Source: Benincasa hispida
Taxonomy: Eukaryota; Streptophyta; Magnoliopsida; Cucurbitales; Cucurbitaceae
Assembly (NCBI RefSeq): GCF_009727055.1
Contig: NC_052359.1
Span: 61,118,830-61,182,829 of the forward strand
Length of the DNA stretch: 64,000 nucleotides
Direction of reading: 5' to 3'
Of this stretch, positions 35,891 through 48,341 are shown piece by piece. Position 1 is the stretch's first letter, and each line of letters opens with the position of its first letter. Made by a program: the position numbers and the translations under genes. The notes beneath the pieces are model-generated. The model was given only the letters and a program-made list of their open reading frames with translations. It was not told where the DNA came from and did no database searches.

Positions 35891-37168
35891 TCAAATTCCT
35901 GGAGGAGGAGAACCCATCTGATCAACCTCGGCTTCACATCCTTTTTTTATCATTAAATACTTTATTGTCGAATGATCAGTGTGGATGAGTACACTTGTTC
36001 CCAGCAGATATGCTCTAAATTTTTCCAACACAAAAATTACCGCAAGAAGCTCTTTCTCTGTGGTAGTGTAATTGGTCTGAGCAGGATTTAATGTCTTACT
36101 CGCATATGCGATGGGATGTAAGATTGTTTTTCTCTTCTGTGCCAAAGCTGCTCCCATCACATACTCACTTGCATCGCACATTAATTCAAAAGAAAGTGTC
36201 CAATCAGGTGCAATTAACACGGGTGTGGTAGTCAGTGCATTCTTCAAAATTCTAAATGCGTTGAGGCAATTGTTGTCAAAATCAAATTTTCTATCAGCCT
36301 CTAACAACGCACTCAGTGGTCGTGCTATTTTCGAGAAGTCTTTGACAAAGCGTTTGTAAAATCCGACGTGCCCCAAGAAACTTCGTACAACCTTCACACT
36401 TGTTGAAGGTGGAAGTTTTTCAATTGCTTCTATTTTTGCTTTATCCACCTCCAACCCGTCCCGAGAAACTTTGTGCCCCAACATGATGCCCTTCTTTACC
36501 ATAAAATGGCATTTTTCCCAGTTAAGAACGAGATTCGTCTCCTCGCATCTCTTCAGTATCTTCTCCAGGTTGGCCAGACAGACTTCATAGGTGTGCCCAT
36601 AGACAGAGAAGTCGTCCATGAAGATTTCAACAGAGTCTTTAAGATAGTCTAAAAAGATGGTCATCATGCACCTTTGGAACGTGCTTGGCGCATTGCAGAG
36701 GCTAAATGGCATGCGGCGAAAAGCAAAGGTCCCATATAGGCAGGTAAATGTGGTCTTGTCCTGGTCTTCTATAGCAATCATAATCTTGTTATAACCAGCA
36801 TATCCATCTAGAAAGCAATAAAAGTCATTTCTAGCTAGACGGTCTAGCATTTGGTCAATGAACGGTAGAGGGAAATGATCTTTCTTTGTGGCCGCATTCA
36901 GCTTGCGGTAGTCCATGCAAATGCGCCACCCAGTGACAGTCTTTTGTGGTATTAGTTCATTATTTTCGTTCGGGACTACCGTCATGCCACCCTTTTTAGG
37001 CAAACACTGCAAAGAGCTGACCCACGTGCTATCTGTTATCGGATAAATAATGGCCGCATCTAACCACTTAATGATCTCCTTTTTAAAAACCTCTTTCATT
37101 GCAGGGTTGAGTCTGCGCTGATGTTCGATCGTTGCCTTGGGGTTTTCTTCAAGACAAATTCGGTGCAT
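35891..37168 (-). pseudogene. Element E reverse transcriptase and RNase H, longest open stretch in the window
   Basis: 425 codons without a stop. RT motifs in order: LPKKGGMTVV, GWRICMDYRKLNAATKKDHF, FIDQMLDRL, RRMPFSLCNAPSTFQRCMM, the catalytic IFMDDFSVYG, NWEKCHFMVKKGIMLGHKV and VGFYKRFVKDFSKIARPLSA. RNase H follows: LMCDASEYVMGAALAQKR, TTEKELLAVIFVLEKFRAY and HTDHSTIKYL. A frameshift ends it at KKG, where relatives read on through [12 protein letters not shown]. The enzyme would copy element RNA into DNA in virus-like particles. It is part of a gag-pol polyprotein; the first Met is not a real start. It is marked as pseudogene because the polyprotein around it is broken. Confidence 0.93.
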
Positions 37169-38330
37169 ATAGTACGTTGGGCTAATTCCTCGAATGTCAG
37201 CGAGCGTCCGCCAATTGCATGCACATACTTCCTCAGAATGCTCATCAACGCATTCTTCTGGTCTTCGTTAAGTTCGGATGAAATAATTACTGGCAGCTTC
37301 TCATTCTGCCCTAAAAATGTGTACTTTAAGTGGTTCGGCAGGGTCTTTAGTTCCATTGTTGGTGGTTTTAATAGGGACGGTTGCGTTGTTTTTCTTTCTT
37401 CTTTTTCTGTTGGCTCTTCTTCTTGGGTTGCGATCATCTCTTCTTCCTTGCTTGTTTTTGTTATGATCGAAATATAGGCAACAATGGATGTGCTTGTATC
37501 CTCTTCTTCATTCTTTTCGTCAAACTTTTCTTCTTCGATCAAATTCTGGTCGTCGTCTGAGTCATGCAAGCCTTCTTTGTCAGGAAACTTCATGGCACGG
37601 ATGATGTTGAATTTGAGCTTTTGTCCATTTATGCTCAAAATGATCTCCCCTTTATGCACATCAATCTGGGCACGCCTGTTGATAAAAATGGTCGCCTCAA
37701 GATGATGGGCACATCTTCATCGGCTTTGTAATTCTAAGATGATGAAGTCGGCTGGTAGAATAAATTTTTCAAATGGTGATCAGCATGTCCTTCACCTTTC
37801 CCTCTGAATGCACCAGAGATCTATCTTGCAAATTTGGAGAGTTCATGGTCGTGGGCGCAAGTTGCCCCATATTCAGTTGTTAAAAGAATCGGACAGAGGC
37901 ATTTAGTTGATGCTGGCTCCAAGGTCACACAAGGCTTTCCCGATGTACAGTCCTCCTATGAAGCAAGGTATAGTAAAAGCTCCCAGGATCGCTTCATCTT
38001 CGGTTGGAATTATTGATTTCGAACTTTGCATTAAAGCCATCGTGGCAAAACTTACCAGTACCCCTCTTTCTTGGTTATCATTTCCTTCCAAAACTTCACG
38101 TATGCAGGCATTCTCCTCAATCGCTTCACTTAATGGAATATTAATACGTAATTGTTTTAACATAGACAGAAAACGTTGGTATTGTACCTCTTCGTTCTTT
38201 TTCTTTCTGAGTCTCTGCCAGAAAAGGTGGTAACTAATTCTCACGCCTCCTTCCTCTGTTGGCTTGAGGTGGACGCAAATTCTGGCTCTATTTGCCTTTT
38301 TTTTCTTCTTCTCTCTTCTTTTGTCACCGC
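37169..38330 (-). pseudogene. Element E protease region and linker to RT
   Basis: The part 38244-37903 has IPCFIGGLYIGKALCDLGAS, the retropepsin active-site context of Athila-like elements (DLGAS instead of DTGAS). After a frame change the part 37659-37096 has INGQKLKFNIIRAMKFPD and an acidic linker leading to LNEDQKNALMSILRKYVHAI. At least two frameshifts separate the parts. Confidence 0.85.
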
Positions 38331-38339
38331 AATTTCAGG

Positions 38340-39827
38340 TTACAACGCAATGGGAGCAGTGCGGCTAAGCTCCTTCTTTTCTCCCTCCACAGTTTTTCCA
38401 TTCCGCAATGTCACAACCTGATATTGTTCTTTACCTGATCCCTCCGGGTTGCGTGGGAGTTCTGTTGAACTCGGCAGAGCCCCTTGCGGTCTGTTCTTTA
38501 GCTCACTTGCAATCTGGCCCATCTATAATTCTAGATTGCGAATGGACGTAGCCTGATTTTGAAGCACAATTTCGTTTTTCTCTATATACTGCTTCAATAG
38601 GCTTTCTAGGAAGGAGGATTGTGGTGGTTGTGAGCTACTGGCTTGATTGCTTGTCTGACCATTATTACGCGGGAAGAATCCAGGTGGTCCTTCTTTCTGC
38701 GCCACAGGTTGGAAATTCTGCTATTGATTCTTCCATGCAAAATTAGGGTGGTTTCTCTACCCGGTGTTGTAGGTATTAGCAAACGGATTATTTTTCACAA
38801 AATAAATAGACTGTGGATTCTGTGGGCATTCTTCCATTGCATGCCCATCACTGCAAGTTGCACACCTTGAGGTTTTTTGACTAATTGCATTTACTTGCCC
38901 ATTTTGTGGTGTTGGGCTACTGATCGCAATTCCCTGAATTAAGTTCATCATTGCGGTCATCTGATTCTGTAGTGAAGTAATAGCACCATTACTTGCATCG
39001 TTATCCTTGATTCTCAGTCTCTGACCACTCTCTCTCCAATCCTCGTGGTTCTTAGAGATGCGATTCAAGATTTTCTTAGCCTCGTCATACGTTTTGTCAA
39101 GCAGACCACCAGCGGCTGCCGCATTGGCAGCGGTCTGCGAAGCAGGATTTAAACCATGATAAAAGATTTCCATCTGAAGGCAGTCTGGCAATCCGTTGAG
39201 TGGACAGTCCTGGACCAACCTATTAAACCTCGCCTAGGAATCGCTAAGCGATTCATCCATGTCTTGTTCAAAATTAGTTATGAGTTTCCTTCGTCTAGCA
39301 TTCTTAATCGGTGGAAAGTATTTCTTCATGAACTTTTCTACGATCTGTTTCCATGAAGTGATCTCTCCCGGCTCGAGGGAATACGCCCATTTTCTTGCCT
39401 GATCACAAAGAGAAAATGGGAACAAAGTTAGTCGAAGTTCTTCAACAGAGATGTTCGAGAACACAAAAGTATTGCAGACTTCGATAAAGCTATAGAGGTG
39501 GGCGTGCGGGTCCTCGCCACGCCGTCCTCCAAATTGTTCTGCAGTCTAGATCATCTACAGCATCACCGGTTTCATTTCAAATCTGCTTCCATCGAGGGCA
39601 GGCCTCATGATTCCTAGAGAGAAATCATAAAGGTTTGGCGATGCATAGTCCCTAATGGGTCTACTACGATCGTTAGCCAGAAGGATTGGATTCGTCATGA
39701 CGTTGTTTTCATTTGGTGCTCCGTTTCCAGGCTGCTCCGCCATATCTTCTTTATCTGACTGTTGTTGTTGGCAGTCTCTTAATCTTCGTCTGAACATCCT
39801 CTCAATCTCTGGGTCGTAATTCGCCAA
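38340..39827 (-). pseudogene. Element E gag
   Basis: Starts MANYDPEIERMFRRRLRD (ATG at 39827). The capsid part (39464-39234) has LTLFPFSLCDQARKWAYSL, EKFMKKYFPPIKNARR and NFEQDMDESL. The next part has LPDCLQMEIFYHGLNP and AAAAGGLLDKTYDEAKKIL, then the zinc knuckle CATCSDGHAMEECP, then NPFANTYNTG. The C-terminus (38705-38340) has ESLLKQYIEKNE and ELKNRPQGALPS. Stops lie between the pieces (near 39553, 39233, 38757 and 38523). Retrotransposon capsid protein; inactive as read. Confidence 0.88.
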
Positions 39828-39885
39828 AGATTGAGAGTCTGCAAAGAAATCAGAAAAATTACCCTTAGTACACTATTTTGCCGAA

Positions 39886-39910
39886 GTCCCCGGTAACGGC
39901 GTCAAAAACT
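39886..39910 (-). other. Primer-binding site of element E
   Basis: The minus strand reads TTTTTGACGCCGTTACCGGGG next to the 5' LTR, close to the TGGCGCCGTTGCCGGGG site (tRNA-Asp type) of Athila-like elements. Confidence 0.75.
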
Positions 39911-41570
39911 TGATGCGTTATTTTATTATGTGAAATTATAGAGGAAATGCGGTGATGGAATTGCATTGAGCTTCTCAGTGGAATCCAAGTGTAAACCCCA
40001 CTGAGTTTCCTGGTAAGTCCAGGGTCGAACTCAGGGATTTAGAAAACAATATGCAGTGATAATTTTTCGAAAGACTTTGCGGTAACCGGTAACTCAAATA
40101 GTTGTTTGGTTTTGTTGATTGCGATCATGAAAAATAAACAAATGCGGTAGATTTGAAGTTGGATTGTGTGACAGATGCACTGAGTATGCGGTTGAACAGG
40201 TTGAGAAGGTCTTTAGCTAGCATTACTTGGGAATGCATCAGACTATGCGATCATGATATACCCATGCACAACAAGTCATTTTCCAATGCAAATGCGGTGC
40301 TCCTAAGTTTAGGATGCATGTGTTGAATGCAAAAGTGTTCATAGAGCTTATTCCTAAGTCTTTACCTTTTTCCTATGCGATGATGAAAGATGTACAAAGG
40401 CAAGGTGACCGCATACAATCATATCCTATCTCTAGCATGCATGCGATGCGTTAATAGCAAACAGTGCTTATTCCTAAGCTCCTATCTCTTGATTATGCAT
40501 TCTAATCTGACTCTCCCGAGCCTAGATTCTAACCTGACTTTTCCAAGCCTAGATCCTGTCCTTAGACTACCCTCCTGAATATCTCTAATGGACGAATGAA
40601 GCATACATAATACAAGATAATCGTATAGAATGAAGATACCCAGTTGTGCTAGCTAAATGCTTCTCAATCTATTCAACAGATTTAGCTACTCATGCGTGAT
40701 AAACAGAGAGTGAACAGATATAGAGAAGTAAATTCCATTTCTATAAAAAAGTTTGAATACACAATAACAATGGAAGATAAAGGTAGAGAGCCTGGTAGCA
40801 ATCCCTTGCTGCCCAAGGCTTTTACACTGGAAACTCTATTCGGTTCAAAAGATATTCCTTCTTCCACCAGAGTTGGCCCTCTCGTTGGTCTTGAAGCTTC
40901 CGGCACTCTCCCGAGCTCACCAGAATAATCTATCGACACAACTTCCTTCTCTCGCTTCCGCCTTAAAATAAAAGAAAATCTAAGAACAAGGCTAAACTAT
41001 CCAAGGAAAAATTCTCTAACTCTTCGAACTCTTTTTCTAAAGGCTGCCTTTGGTATTTATAGAGCTTTTGGGGTGAAAGGCGGCTTCTCTCTTATGATTG
41101 CACAAATGGGATGGCTTTAATTCTCTGACTGATGTGCCAAATATTTGTCACCGAAAAGCTGAGTGTACTTGTTATCGTTAGTGACTGTCAACTTAATTTG
41201 GATTCAACCGTCGTCAGCTTTTTGTCCCATCGTGATTAATTATGCCTTTCACCCAGATGCGCCCACCAAGTTGCGCCGGTTCTATGCAGCAATTCTTCTT
41301 GAGCAGATGTTTGCGGACACAAATCACCGCAAAGCCTTGCAGTAATGCTACGCTCGTCCATTGATTTCTTGTGATCGCTCTTTCTGCCTTGCTTCAATGC
41401 ATATTCTACATAAAAATACAAAAATAAATTGTTTCTATGTGATGAACGCATGCGACCACAATGTTTTAAACTTAATGCTTTTTGGACGCAATCTAACATA
41501 TTTCATCAATGCAAACCCTCATTATTTAATAACTTAGTAATGTAATAACGTATATTTCTGCCCGTTATCA
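39911..41570 (-). repeat. 5' LTR of element E
   Basis: 1660 bp, TGATGCGTTATTTTATTATG to CTGCCCGTTATCA, nearly collinear with the 3' LTR at 31462-33094. Confidence 0.93.
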
Positions 41571-41575
41571 GTGTT
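41571..41575. repeat. Target-site duplication GTGTT, right copy
   Basis: Matches 31457-31461 at the other end of element E. Confidence 0.92.
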
Positions 41576-42186
41576 ACCGAAAACTGAAAAGTCATCCATG
41601 AATACCTCAACTGACTCTTCAAAAAAAATTTAGAAAATGGCCATCATACATCTATGGAAGGTGCCTGGTGCGTTGCAGATTCTAAATGGCATGTGTCGAA
41701 ATGCAAACGTGCCGAATGGGCATGTGAACGATATCTTATCTTGGTCTTCTGACGCAATTGCGATTTGGTTGCACCCTTAGTAGCCGTCAAGAAAGCAAAA
41801 GAATTCATTTCCTACGACTCGATCCAACATCTGATCAATAAAGGGTACTAGGAAATGGTCCTTCTTTGTGGCCAAATTCAGCTTGCGATAGTCCATGCAT
41901 ATCCTCCACCCCGTCATTGTCCTAGTTAGAATTAATTCGTTCTTGTTATTGGTGATGACAGTCATACCCCCTTTTTTTGGAACGCATTGCACTGGGCTTA
42001 CCCAGCTGCTTTCAGATATGGGGTAGATGACACCAGCATCAAGCCACTTAACAATTTCTTTCTTGACAACCTCCCTTATGGTAGGGTTTAGACGGTGCTT
42101 CCTCTCTACAGATCTAGTTTTACTTCTTCAAGACGGATCTTGTGCATGCAATACGAGGGACTGATCCCTCGAATGTTTGCTAAGGT
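41576..42186 (-). pseudogene. Gypsy D reverse transcriptase, N-terminal part
   Basis: Has CVPKKGGMTVITNNKNELI, GWRICMDYRKLNLATKKDHF, FCFLDGY, then after a stop FRHMPFRICNAPGTFHRCMM and the catalytic FMDDFSVFG right at the insertion point of E. The rest of RT is at 31456 and below. Stops near 41776 and 41640. Confidence 0.88.
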
Positions 42187-43500
42187 TCATCTCAAGGCTT
42201 TAACATACTTCTTGAGGACTTGGATAAGTGCTTTCTCATTCTCTTTGCTTAGCGAAGCAGAGATTATGACGAGCAGGGTGTCATTGCCTCTTAGGTAAAC
42301 GTATTTAAGGTGCATTGGTAACGCCTTCATCTCTAACACGAGTGGTTCCTCCAAAGATGGCTTAATTCGTTTCGTTAACCGCTCAAATAAATTCATTGAT
42401 TCAAAATCGTGATCCGTTTGTATTGTGGTGCAACTTTGCTCCATCATTGCACCAATCTCAAAATCTTCTTCTTCAGTTTCTTCTTGAAGCTTGTGCCATT
42501 GCCCTTCCTGCAATTCCCCAATATGGTGACAGTTTTCTATATCATTTAGGTATTTCAACGCAATAAGAACGTTGAACTTGGCTTGTTGATTATCAACCCT
42601 TATATTAAGCTTTCCTTTTTGTGCATAAATGAGTGCACGCCCAGTTGCTAGAAATGGGCGACCCAATATGATTTGCACCTCAGTATCAGCTTCGTAGTCT
42701 AGTATAATGAGTCAGCTAGAAAGATAAATTTGTCTACTTGCACAAGCACATCCTCTATCTTGCCCTTCGGATGCGTTATCGACCTATCAACCAACTATAA
42801 CGTGACTGTGGTGTGCCTTGCATCGCCAATATCTAACTTTTTGAAGATTGATAAGGGCATCAGGTTAATACTTGCCCCTAAGTCACAGAGTGCGTTTCCA
42901 ACTTCTTTCCCCCCAATCGAGCACGACAATGTGAAGCTTCCCAAATCTTTCCTTTTCTTGGGGATATTATTCTGGAAGAGTGCACTACACTCGTATGTTA
43001 GTGAAACGATTTCATTTTCCCCAATCTTCCTCTTATTTGCGAGTATATCTTTGAGGAACTTTACATAGTTGGGCATCTGTTCCAACACCTCCACTAGGGA
43101 GATGTTAATATGTAGCTATCGGAGAACGTCTAGGAACCTCTTGAATTACTTACTATCGTCCTTCTTTTTCAACCTACACGAGAATGGTGGAGGATCCTGC
43201 CACATTTCCTGATCGACTGATTATTTTTTTTAGGTCCCTAATTTCCTGTGCTCTTGGGGCTGAAGATTGTTTCGGTGAGGGTGTTTATGATGATTCTAAT
43301 TCTGGGGTCTTTGAAGAGTCATGTGCAGATTGCGTCTCCGTAGTAGTCCTTGCATCCAAACTAGTGGTTCTACTGCTCGTAGTTGGATGGTCATTATTGG
43401 TGGTTGCTTTTTTTGGTCGTCTTACTACTTTTGGTACTATTAACACGAGGACCTCCTTTTACCGCTTCTCAATGTCACCGCTTGACATTGTTCTTTTCCA
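42187..43500 (-). pseudogene. Gypsy D protease region and linker
   Basis: The part 43094-42795 has MEVLEQMPNYVKFLKDIL, GSFTLSCSIGGKEVGNALCD and LGASINLMPLSIFKKLDIGD, the retropepsin with DLGAS. The part 42678-42187 has IILGRPFLATGRALIYAQKG and an acidic linker ending LSKENEKALIQVLKKYVKAL. The two lie in different frames. Confidence 0.85.
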
Positions 43501-43599
43501 CTAGATTTGGGTGCTTCTGAGTTGTTGGGTAGTGTATCAGGTGGTCTATTTTTCAATTTGGTCGCAAGTTGACCAACCTATACCTCCAAGTTCCTAATG

Positions 43600-44820
43600 G
43601 AAGATGCTTGCAATTAAATGAGCGCGTCATTCTTCTGGATGTATTCTTTGAGCAGTGATTCTAAAGATGATGAATTGGTTGAAGTGTTGTATGAATAGGG
43701 TTGATTGTGAGGTTTTCTATTTTGATAATGATTCTGGCCTTGACCTTGATGATGAAAGCCTAGAGGATTTCCTTTATTTCCTGAATAATTGGTCTGTAGA
43801 TTCCTCTGGCTTCCTTGGTCAGTGTTCCCTCCCTAACTAAAGTTGGGATGATTCTTCCAACCTGGGTTATGAGTGTTGCTAAGGGGTTATTGTGGATCGA
43901 ATATACTGATTGTTGATTTGACGGGCAGGCTTCAATTGAATAAGACTCTCCACATTGTATACAACTTACTACTGCCACTTGCATCAGTGCGTTGGCTTGC
44001 GTTGCATTCTGAGAGAGTGCTCCATGATTTATGGCCATGGTTTGTAGGAGCGAGGTGACTGTGGCCATCTGGGCGGCCAGCATTGTCATTGTGTCCACTA
44101 GTACAATGGCGCTGTCCGTTTTCCTTTGTTCCGTGCTTCTGTCTCCATATCCATCATCAACCCAATCATCCGTATTTCGCGATATGCGATCTAGGATGAC
44201 TTTGTTGCTCTGTTCAGGCCATTATAGAAAGTTTCCATAAGAACGCAATTTGGGATTCCTATATGCGAACAGTTCTTCACCAAACATTGAAAGTGCACTC
44301 ATGCTGTGCTTAGAGTTTCATTGTCTGCCTGCTCGAAATTTAGTGCTTCCCGTCGTCTTCTTGCATTAATGGCAGGAGGGAAGAACTTCTTCATAAATAT
44401 TTCTACTAGTTGATCCCAGGAGTTAATTTCGTTTGGCTCCAAAGAATGGGCCCATTTCTTGGCCTCATCTCGGAGTGTGTAAGAAAATAGATAGAGTCTG
44501 ATGCCTTCGGGTGTCATGCCAGGAATGGAGAACGTATTCCACATCTCGACAAAACTGGTGAGATGTGCATGCGGGTCTTCTCCTTGCAAACCTCCAAATT
44601 GGCCGACATTTTGTATCATTTGGAGCATAACAGTTTTAATCTCGAACCTGGCATTTTCTTCTACCGTTGGTCTTGTAATACCAGGCGAAAAATCGGATAA
44701 ATTGGGCGCAGCATAGTTCCGCATAGGAATATTGTGATCAGCAGCCAAGAAGACTGGGTCTTGCGATGACTGATTCACTCCTTGGTTTACTTCGGCCCTG
44801 TCATTGTTGTTGTTCGCCAT
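43600..44820 (-). pseudogene. Gypsy D gag
   Basis: Starts at ATG 44820 (MANNNNDRAEVNQGVNQSS). The first 173 codons are open: FSPGITRPTVEENARFEIK, GLQGEDPHAHLTSFVEMWNT, EAKKWAHSLEPNEINSW and FMKKFFPPAINARRRREALN (retrotransposon gag). After a break near 44299, the part 44098-43760 has MATVTSLLQTMAINHGAL and a knuckle-like CIQCGESYSIEACP in which the His ligand is Tyr. Confidence 0.87.
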
Positions 44821-45010
44821 ATTTCTGCAACGCCTATTACAATTTTGGCATGCTCTCCTGTGAAAGGTTCTCTCGATTTTTGGGTCAGTGTTGAATTATG
44901 GATCCATCCCAGTATTCATACTCCGTTAGCGACTCTTCGCTTAAGCACACCGTACTCCAAAAACTTGTCCTGCACAATATCACAAAAAAAACAGCACTAA
45001 AGTCATGACA

Positions 45011-45036
45011 AATCCCCGACAACGGTGCCAAAAACT
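45011..45036 (-). other. Primer-binding site of gypsy D
   Basis: The minus strand reads TTTTTGGCACCGTTGTCGGG, the Athila-type (tRNA-Asp) site, next to the LTR start TGTTCTTAG. Confidence 0.8.
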
Positions 45037-46516
45037 TGTTCTTAGAATATGCCAACGCAAAGCGTGATCTATCTTCTATGTCTTAATCGTGCTAACAGAT
45101 GATAAATTGATATGCGATGTTACAGAGTTTATTGTAAAATACCAATTGATGCGTTCAGATAATGTTATGCGTGTCACAAGTTTTCTCGCGATGAAGCCAA
45201 GAATAACTCCACCACTAATTTCTCAAAATGATTTGAGGTCAAACGCGGGGATTTTTTATGTTTGTGCGACAATGAGGTGATATGTGTGATAGTAAACAAA
45301 TTATAATTGTGAAGTGCTAGAGAGTAAAATGCGATGGTAAATGAACAAACAGGTAACAAATAAAGCTGAAATTGTGCAAGGTGTGCGTGAGTGAATGTGA
45401 TGGCAAGTCTTGTAGATAGAAAGGTAGGGTGAAATGGGTTAGGGGAAAAGATTATTGCGAGTTTGTCAATCCTGTTAAGGGTGCAACTAAGGTTCCGTCT
45501 TCCCTTGGCTTTCACCTCTCAGTGATTGCCTGTATCACCATATTTCTATGATACTCAGGGACGAACATTTCCAAACGCAAGGTTATTTCCATCTCTAGAA
45601 ATACTTCTTGCTTTAGTTAACGTATTCTATCAACCTTCTTTCGAGAGGTGGATTAACATCTTCATCTTCACTTTTGCTTTCGCAGGTGAAGATGCCATTG
45701 AGCATACATTAAATAAACTTAGCTGACATCCTCAACATGGATTGACTCATTCGCTCAATCCTTCCCCCACACCCTAGAAGTTTAGTGACTCATAGTGAAA
45801 GAAATGAAAGATGGATGCATAATGGTGAATAAAAAAATTGAAAATGAACATGGTAATGATATTAATTGGTAAAACGTTTGTTACAAAGATATGAATGATA
45901 GACAGAAAATGAACAACAAATGATGAACATAATGTAAGAACAGTCGAGAGGTGCGTGTCAATGTCCTGGCATGGATCCCGATCAGAGTTGCTTGCTTGCC
46001 GGCACGTTGGATGAGTGGAGGAATGAGGTGGAGAACTTCCTTCTCAGAAGATTTCTTGGGAGAAAAGTGTTCCTTGCACATAACTTCTTTTTGTTATTCT
46101 CCTCGTCCCTTCTTCAGCTTTTTCTCCCATTTTTTCAGCTTGTGCTGAGTGTTACTATTTATAGATTTTAGCGCCTCTTGCCTCAGTGGTCCCACTCTAA
46201 AAAGTTAGTTTTTCTTGCCGTGGCTGGTAGGAATGTCCGCTCTGCTCCACGTTCCATTTGTCAGATCGTACGTCAGAAAAAGCTGTACGACTTCAGAAAT
46301 CCCCGAGAATACGTTGATATTATTGTCCACGAGCAATTGCTGCATGCAGTGATACCTGCTACTTGCAAAACAAAGGTTTGGACATCCTTTTTGCCCTCAC
46401 GATGTGGTCAGCGGGTGTGTTTGTGATACTTTTACAAGCTTCACGTTTCTAAGCCAATTTTACTACATTCGACGCAACTTTTCCTTCTTATTGCCGCATA
46501 TTCTAAGTAAGACGAT
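45037..46516 (-). repeat. 5' LTR of gypsy D, truncated at its right end
   Basis: Starts TGTTCTTAGAATATGCC next to the primer-binding site. The part 45690-46516 matches the left LTR (25807-26635) closely. At GACGATATAAA it changes abruptly to LTR G, whereas the left copy continues to GTTATCA, so the last 20-30 bp are missing. No gene inside. Confidence 0.82.
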
Positions 46517-48341
46517 ATAAAACAGATATTTGACCCAACCGTTATTACGAACAATTTGTGAAGGGTCGACTTGCTGATTATGGTTACATCATGTGGACAT
46601 AATATATCTATAGTGAAGGGAGTGCAACTATGGGCTTTAGTGGAGTGACCCATTAGTTAACGAATGGGAATTATATGAGATATAATTACTTGTTTAATTT
46701 GAGAATTAAATGGAATAAGAAAATTTATATTTAAATATGATTTAAATATATAAATATGGATATGTGTAAAAATTAATTTAGTATTTGATATTAAATTAAT
46801 TAAGTTTTATTTAAAATTAATTTATGAATTTTATTTTATTTTTCAGTTTTAAAATCAAAATGAATTTTAAAATCAAGTTTTGATTGTTGAGATAAAATTG
46901 AAAAAGAGAAAAACAAAACACTAAAATGGAAAATGATGTTTTCCATTATCCATCTCCTTACTTGCTCACACAAAAGCATTCAACTTTGCCTTGTCTTCTT
47001 CAAGCATGAGCTGCAATTCATGCAGCTCTCTCCTTTTCATGTTGAGCTGCCATATATTGAAGAGTTTGGAGTGAAATTCGAACATGCAATCTATAGAGAA
47101 TTTTAGAGAAAATTAGGGTTGAAGAAAGGGTTCTTCACCAAGATTGTTGTTGTGAGCATTTCTCCTTCATCCCTTGATTCAAGCTTGTTTTGAGTCCCAT
47201 AACTCAATCTAGAGTATCAAGAGAATAGTGGGGAAGATCTTGAAGTGGTCTGCAACAAGATTCGGAGAAGATGGCAGCTGAAGAAGGAGCTTTGAAGAAG
47301 TTCTACAAGAGGTATGTCTTGAAACTCACTTGTTTTCTACAAGAGCATGCTTTATATTTTGCCAAAATTAGTGAATNAACTATGGGCTTTAGTGGAGTGA
47401 CCCATTAGTTAACGAATGGGGATTAATCTGGTCTAATGAGTTTAGCCAAGTAATCTCAGATCGTTGGAGCCCATGATCTGTAGGTCCACGAGGTCCCCCT
47501 ACTAGCTTATAACAGACTAGCTCTAGAATAACGTGATAAGTTAATTTGAATCGTTCAAATTAGAATTAAGGGAATTAATAATTATATGAGATATAATTGC
47601 GTGTTTAATTTGAGAATTAAACAGAATAGGAGAATTTATATATTTAAATATGATTTAAATATATAAATATGGATATGTGTAAAAATTAATTTAGTATTTG
47701 ATATTAAATTAATTAAGTTTTATTTAAAATTAATTTATGAATTTTATTTTATTTTTCAGTTTTAAAATCAAAATGAATTTTAAAATCAAGTTTTGATTGT
47801 TGAGATAAAATTGAAAAAGAGAAAAACAAAACACTAAAATGGAAAATGATGTTTTCCATTATCCATCTCCTTACTTGCTCACACAAAAGCATTCAACTTT
47901 GCCTTGTCTTCTTCAAGCATGAGCTGCAATTCATGCAGCTCTCTCCTTTTCATGTTGAGCTGCCATATATTGAAGAGTTTGGAGTGAAATTCGAACATGC
48001 AATCTATAGAGAATTTTAGAGAAAATTAGGGTTGAAGAAAGGGTTCTTCACCAAGATTGTTGTTGTGAGCATTTCTCCTTCATCCCTTGATTCAAGCTTG
48101 TTTTGAGTCCCATAACTCAATCTAGAGTATCAAGAGAATAGTGGGGAAGATCTTGAAGTGGTCTGCAACAAGATTCGGAGAAGATGGCAGCTGAAGAAGG
48201 AGCTTTGAAGAAGTTCTACAAGAGGTATGTCTTGAAACTCACTTGTTTTCTACAAGAGCATGCTTTATATTTTGCCAAAATTAGTGAATTAGAGTACTTA
48301 AATGATCCTAGTACTTCCGTTGTTGCTGATACAATCCTACA
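46517..48341 (+). repeat. LTR G, right piece, with an internal 0.75-0.9 kb duplication
   Basis: Inverse match to the C LTR (22647-about 23560). It ends CAATCCTACA and is followed by the duplicated GTAAA. The segment 46626-47376 recurs at 47378-48290. From about 47640 the two copies look identical by eye, while the first copy lacks about 165 bp present at 47422-47586. A single n (47377) separates them, so part of the duplication may be an assembly error. Confidence 0.8.

Larger units (their letters stand above)
31462..41570 (-). mobile_element. Athila-like Ty3/gypsy element E, structurally complete
   Basis: 10.1 kb with two LTRs of 1633 and 1660 bp, a polypurine tract, gag, protease, RT-RNase H, integrase and a primer-binding site in the expected order, all on the minus strand. 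It is inserted in the RT of element D with the perfect 5-bp duplication GTGTT. The polyprotein has several stops and frameshifts, but the RT-RNase H is open for 425 codons. It is the youngest member of the nest A/B - G - D - E. The LTRs differ by scattered substitutions and small indels, so it is not a brand-new insertion. Confidence 0.92.

Noticed and set aside
36111..38421. Plus-strand frames of 80-118 codons opposite gag-pol of E
   Set aside because: Antisense shadows of RT, protease and linker; no homology of their own.
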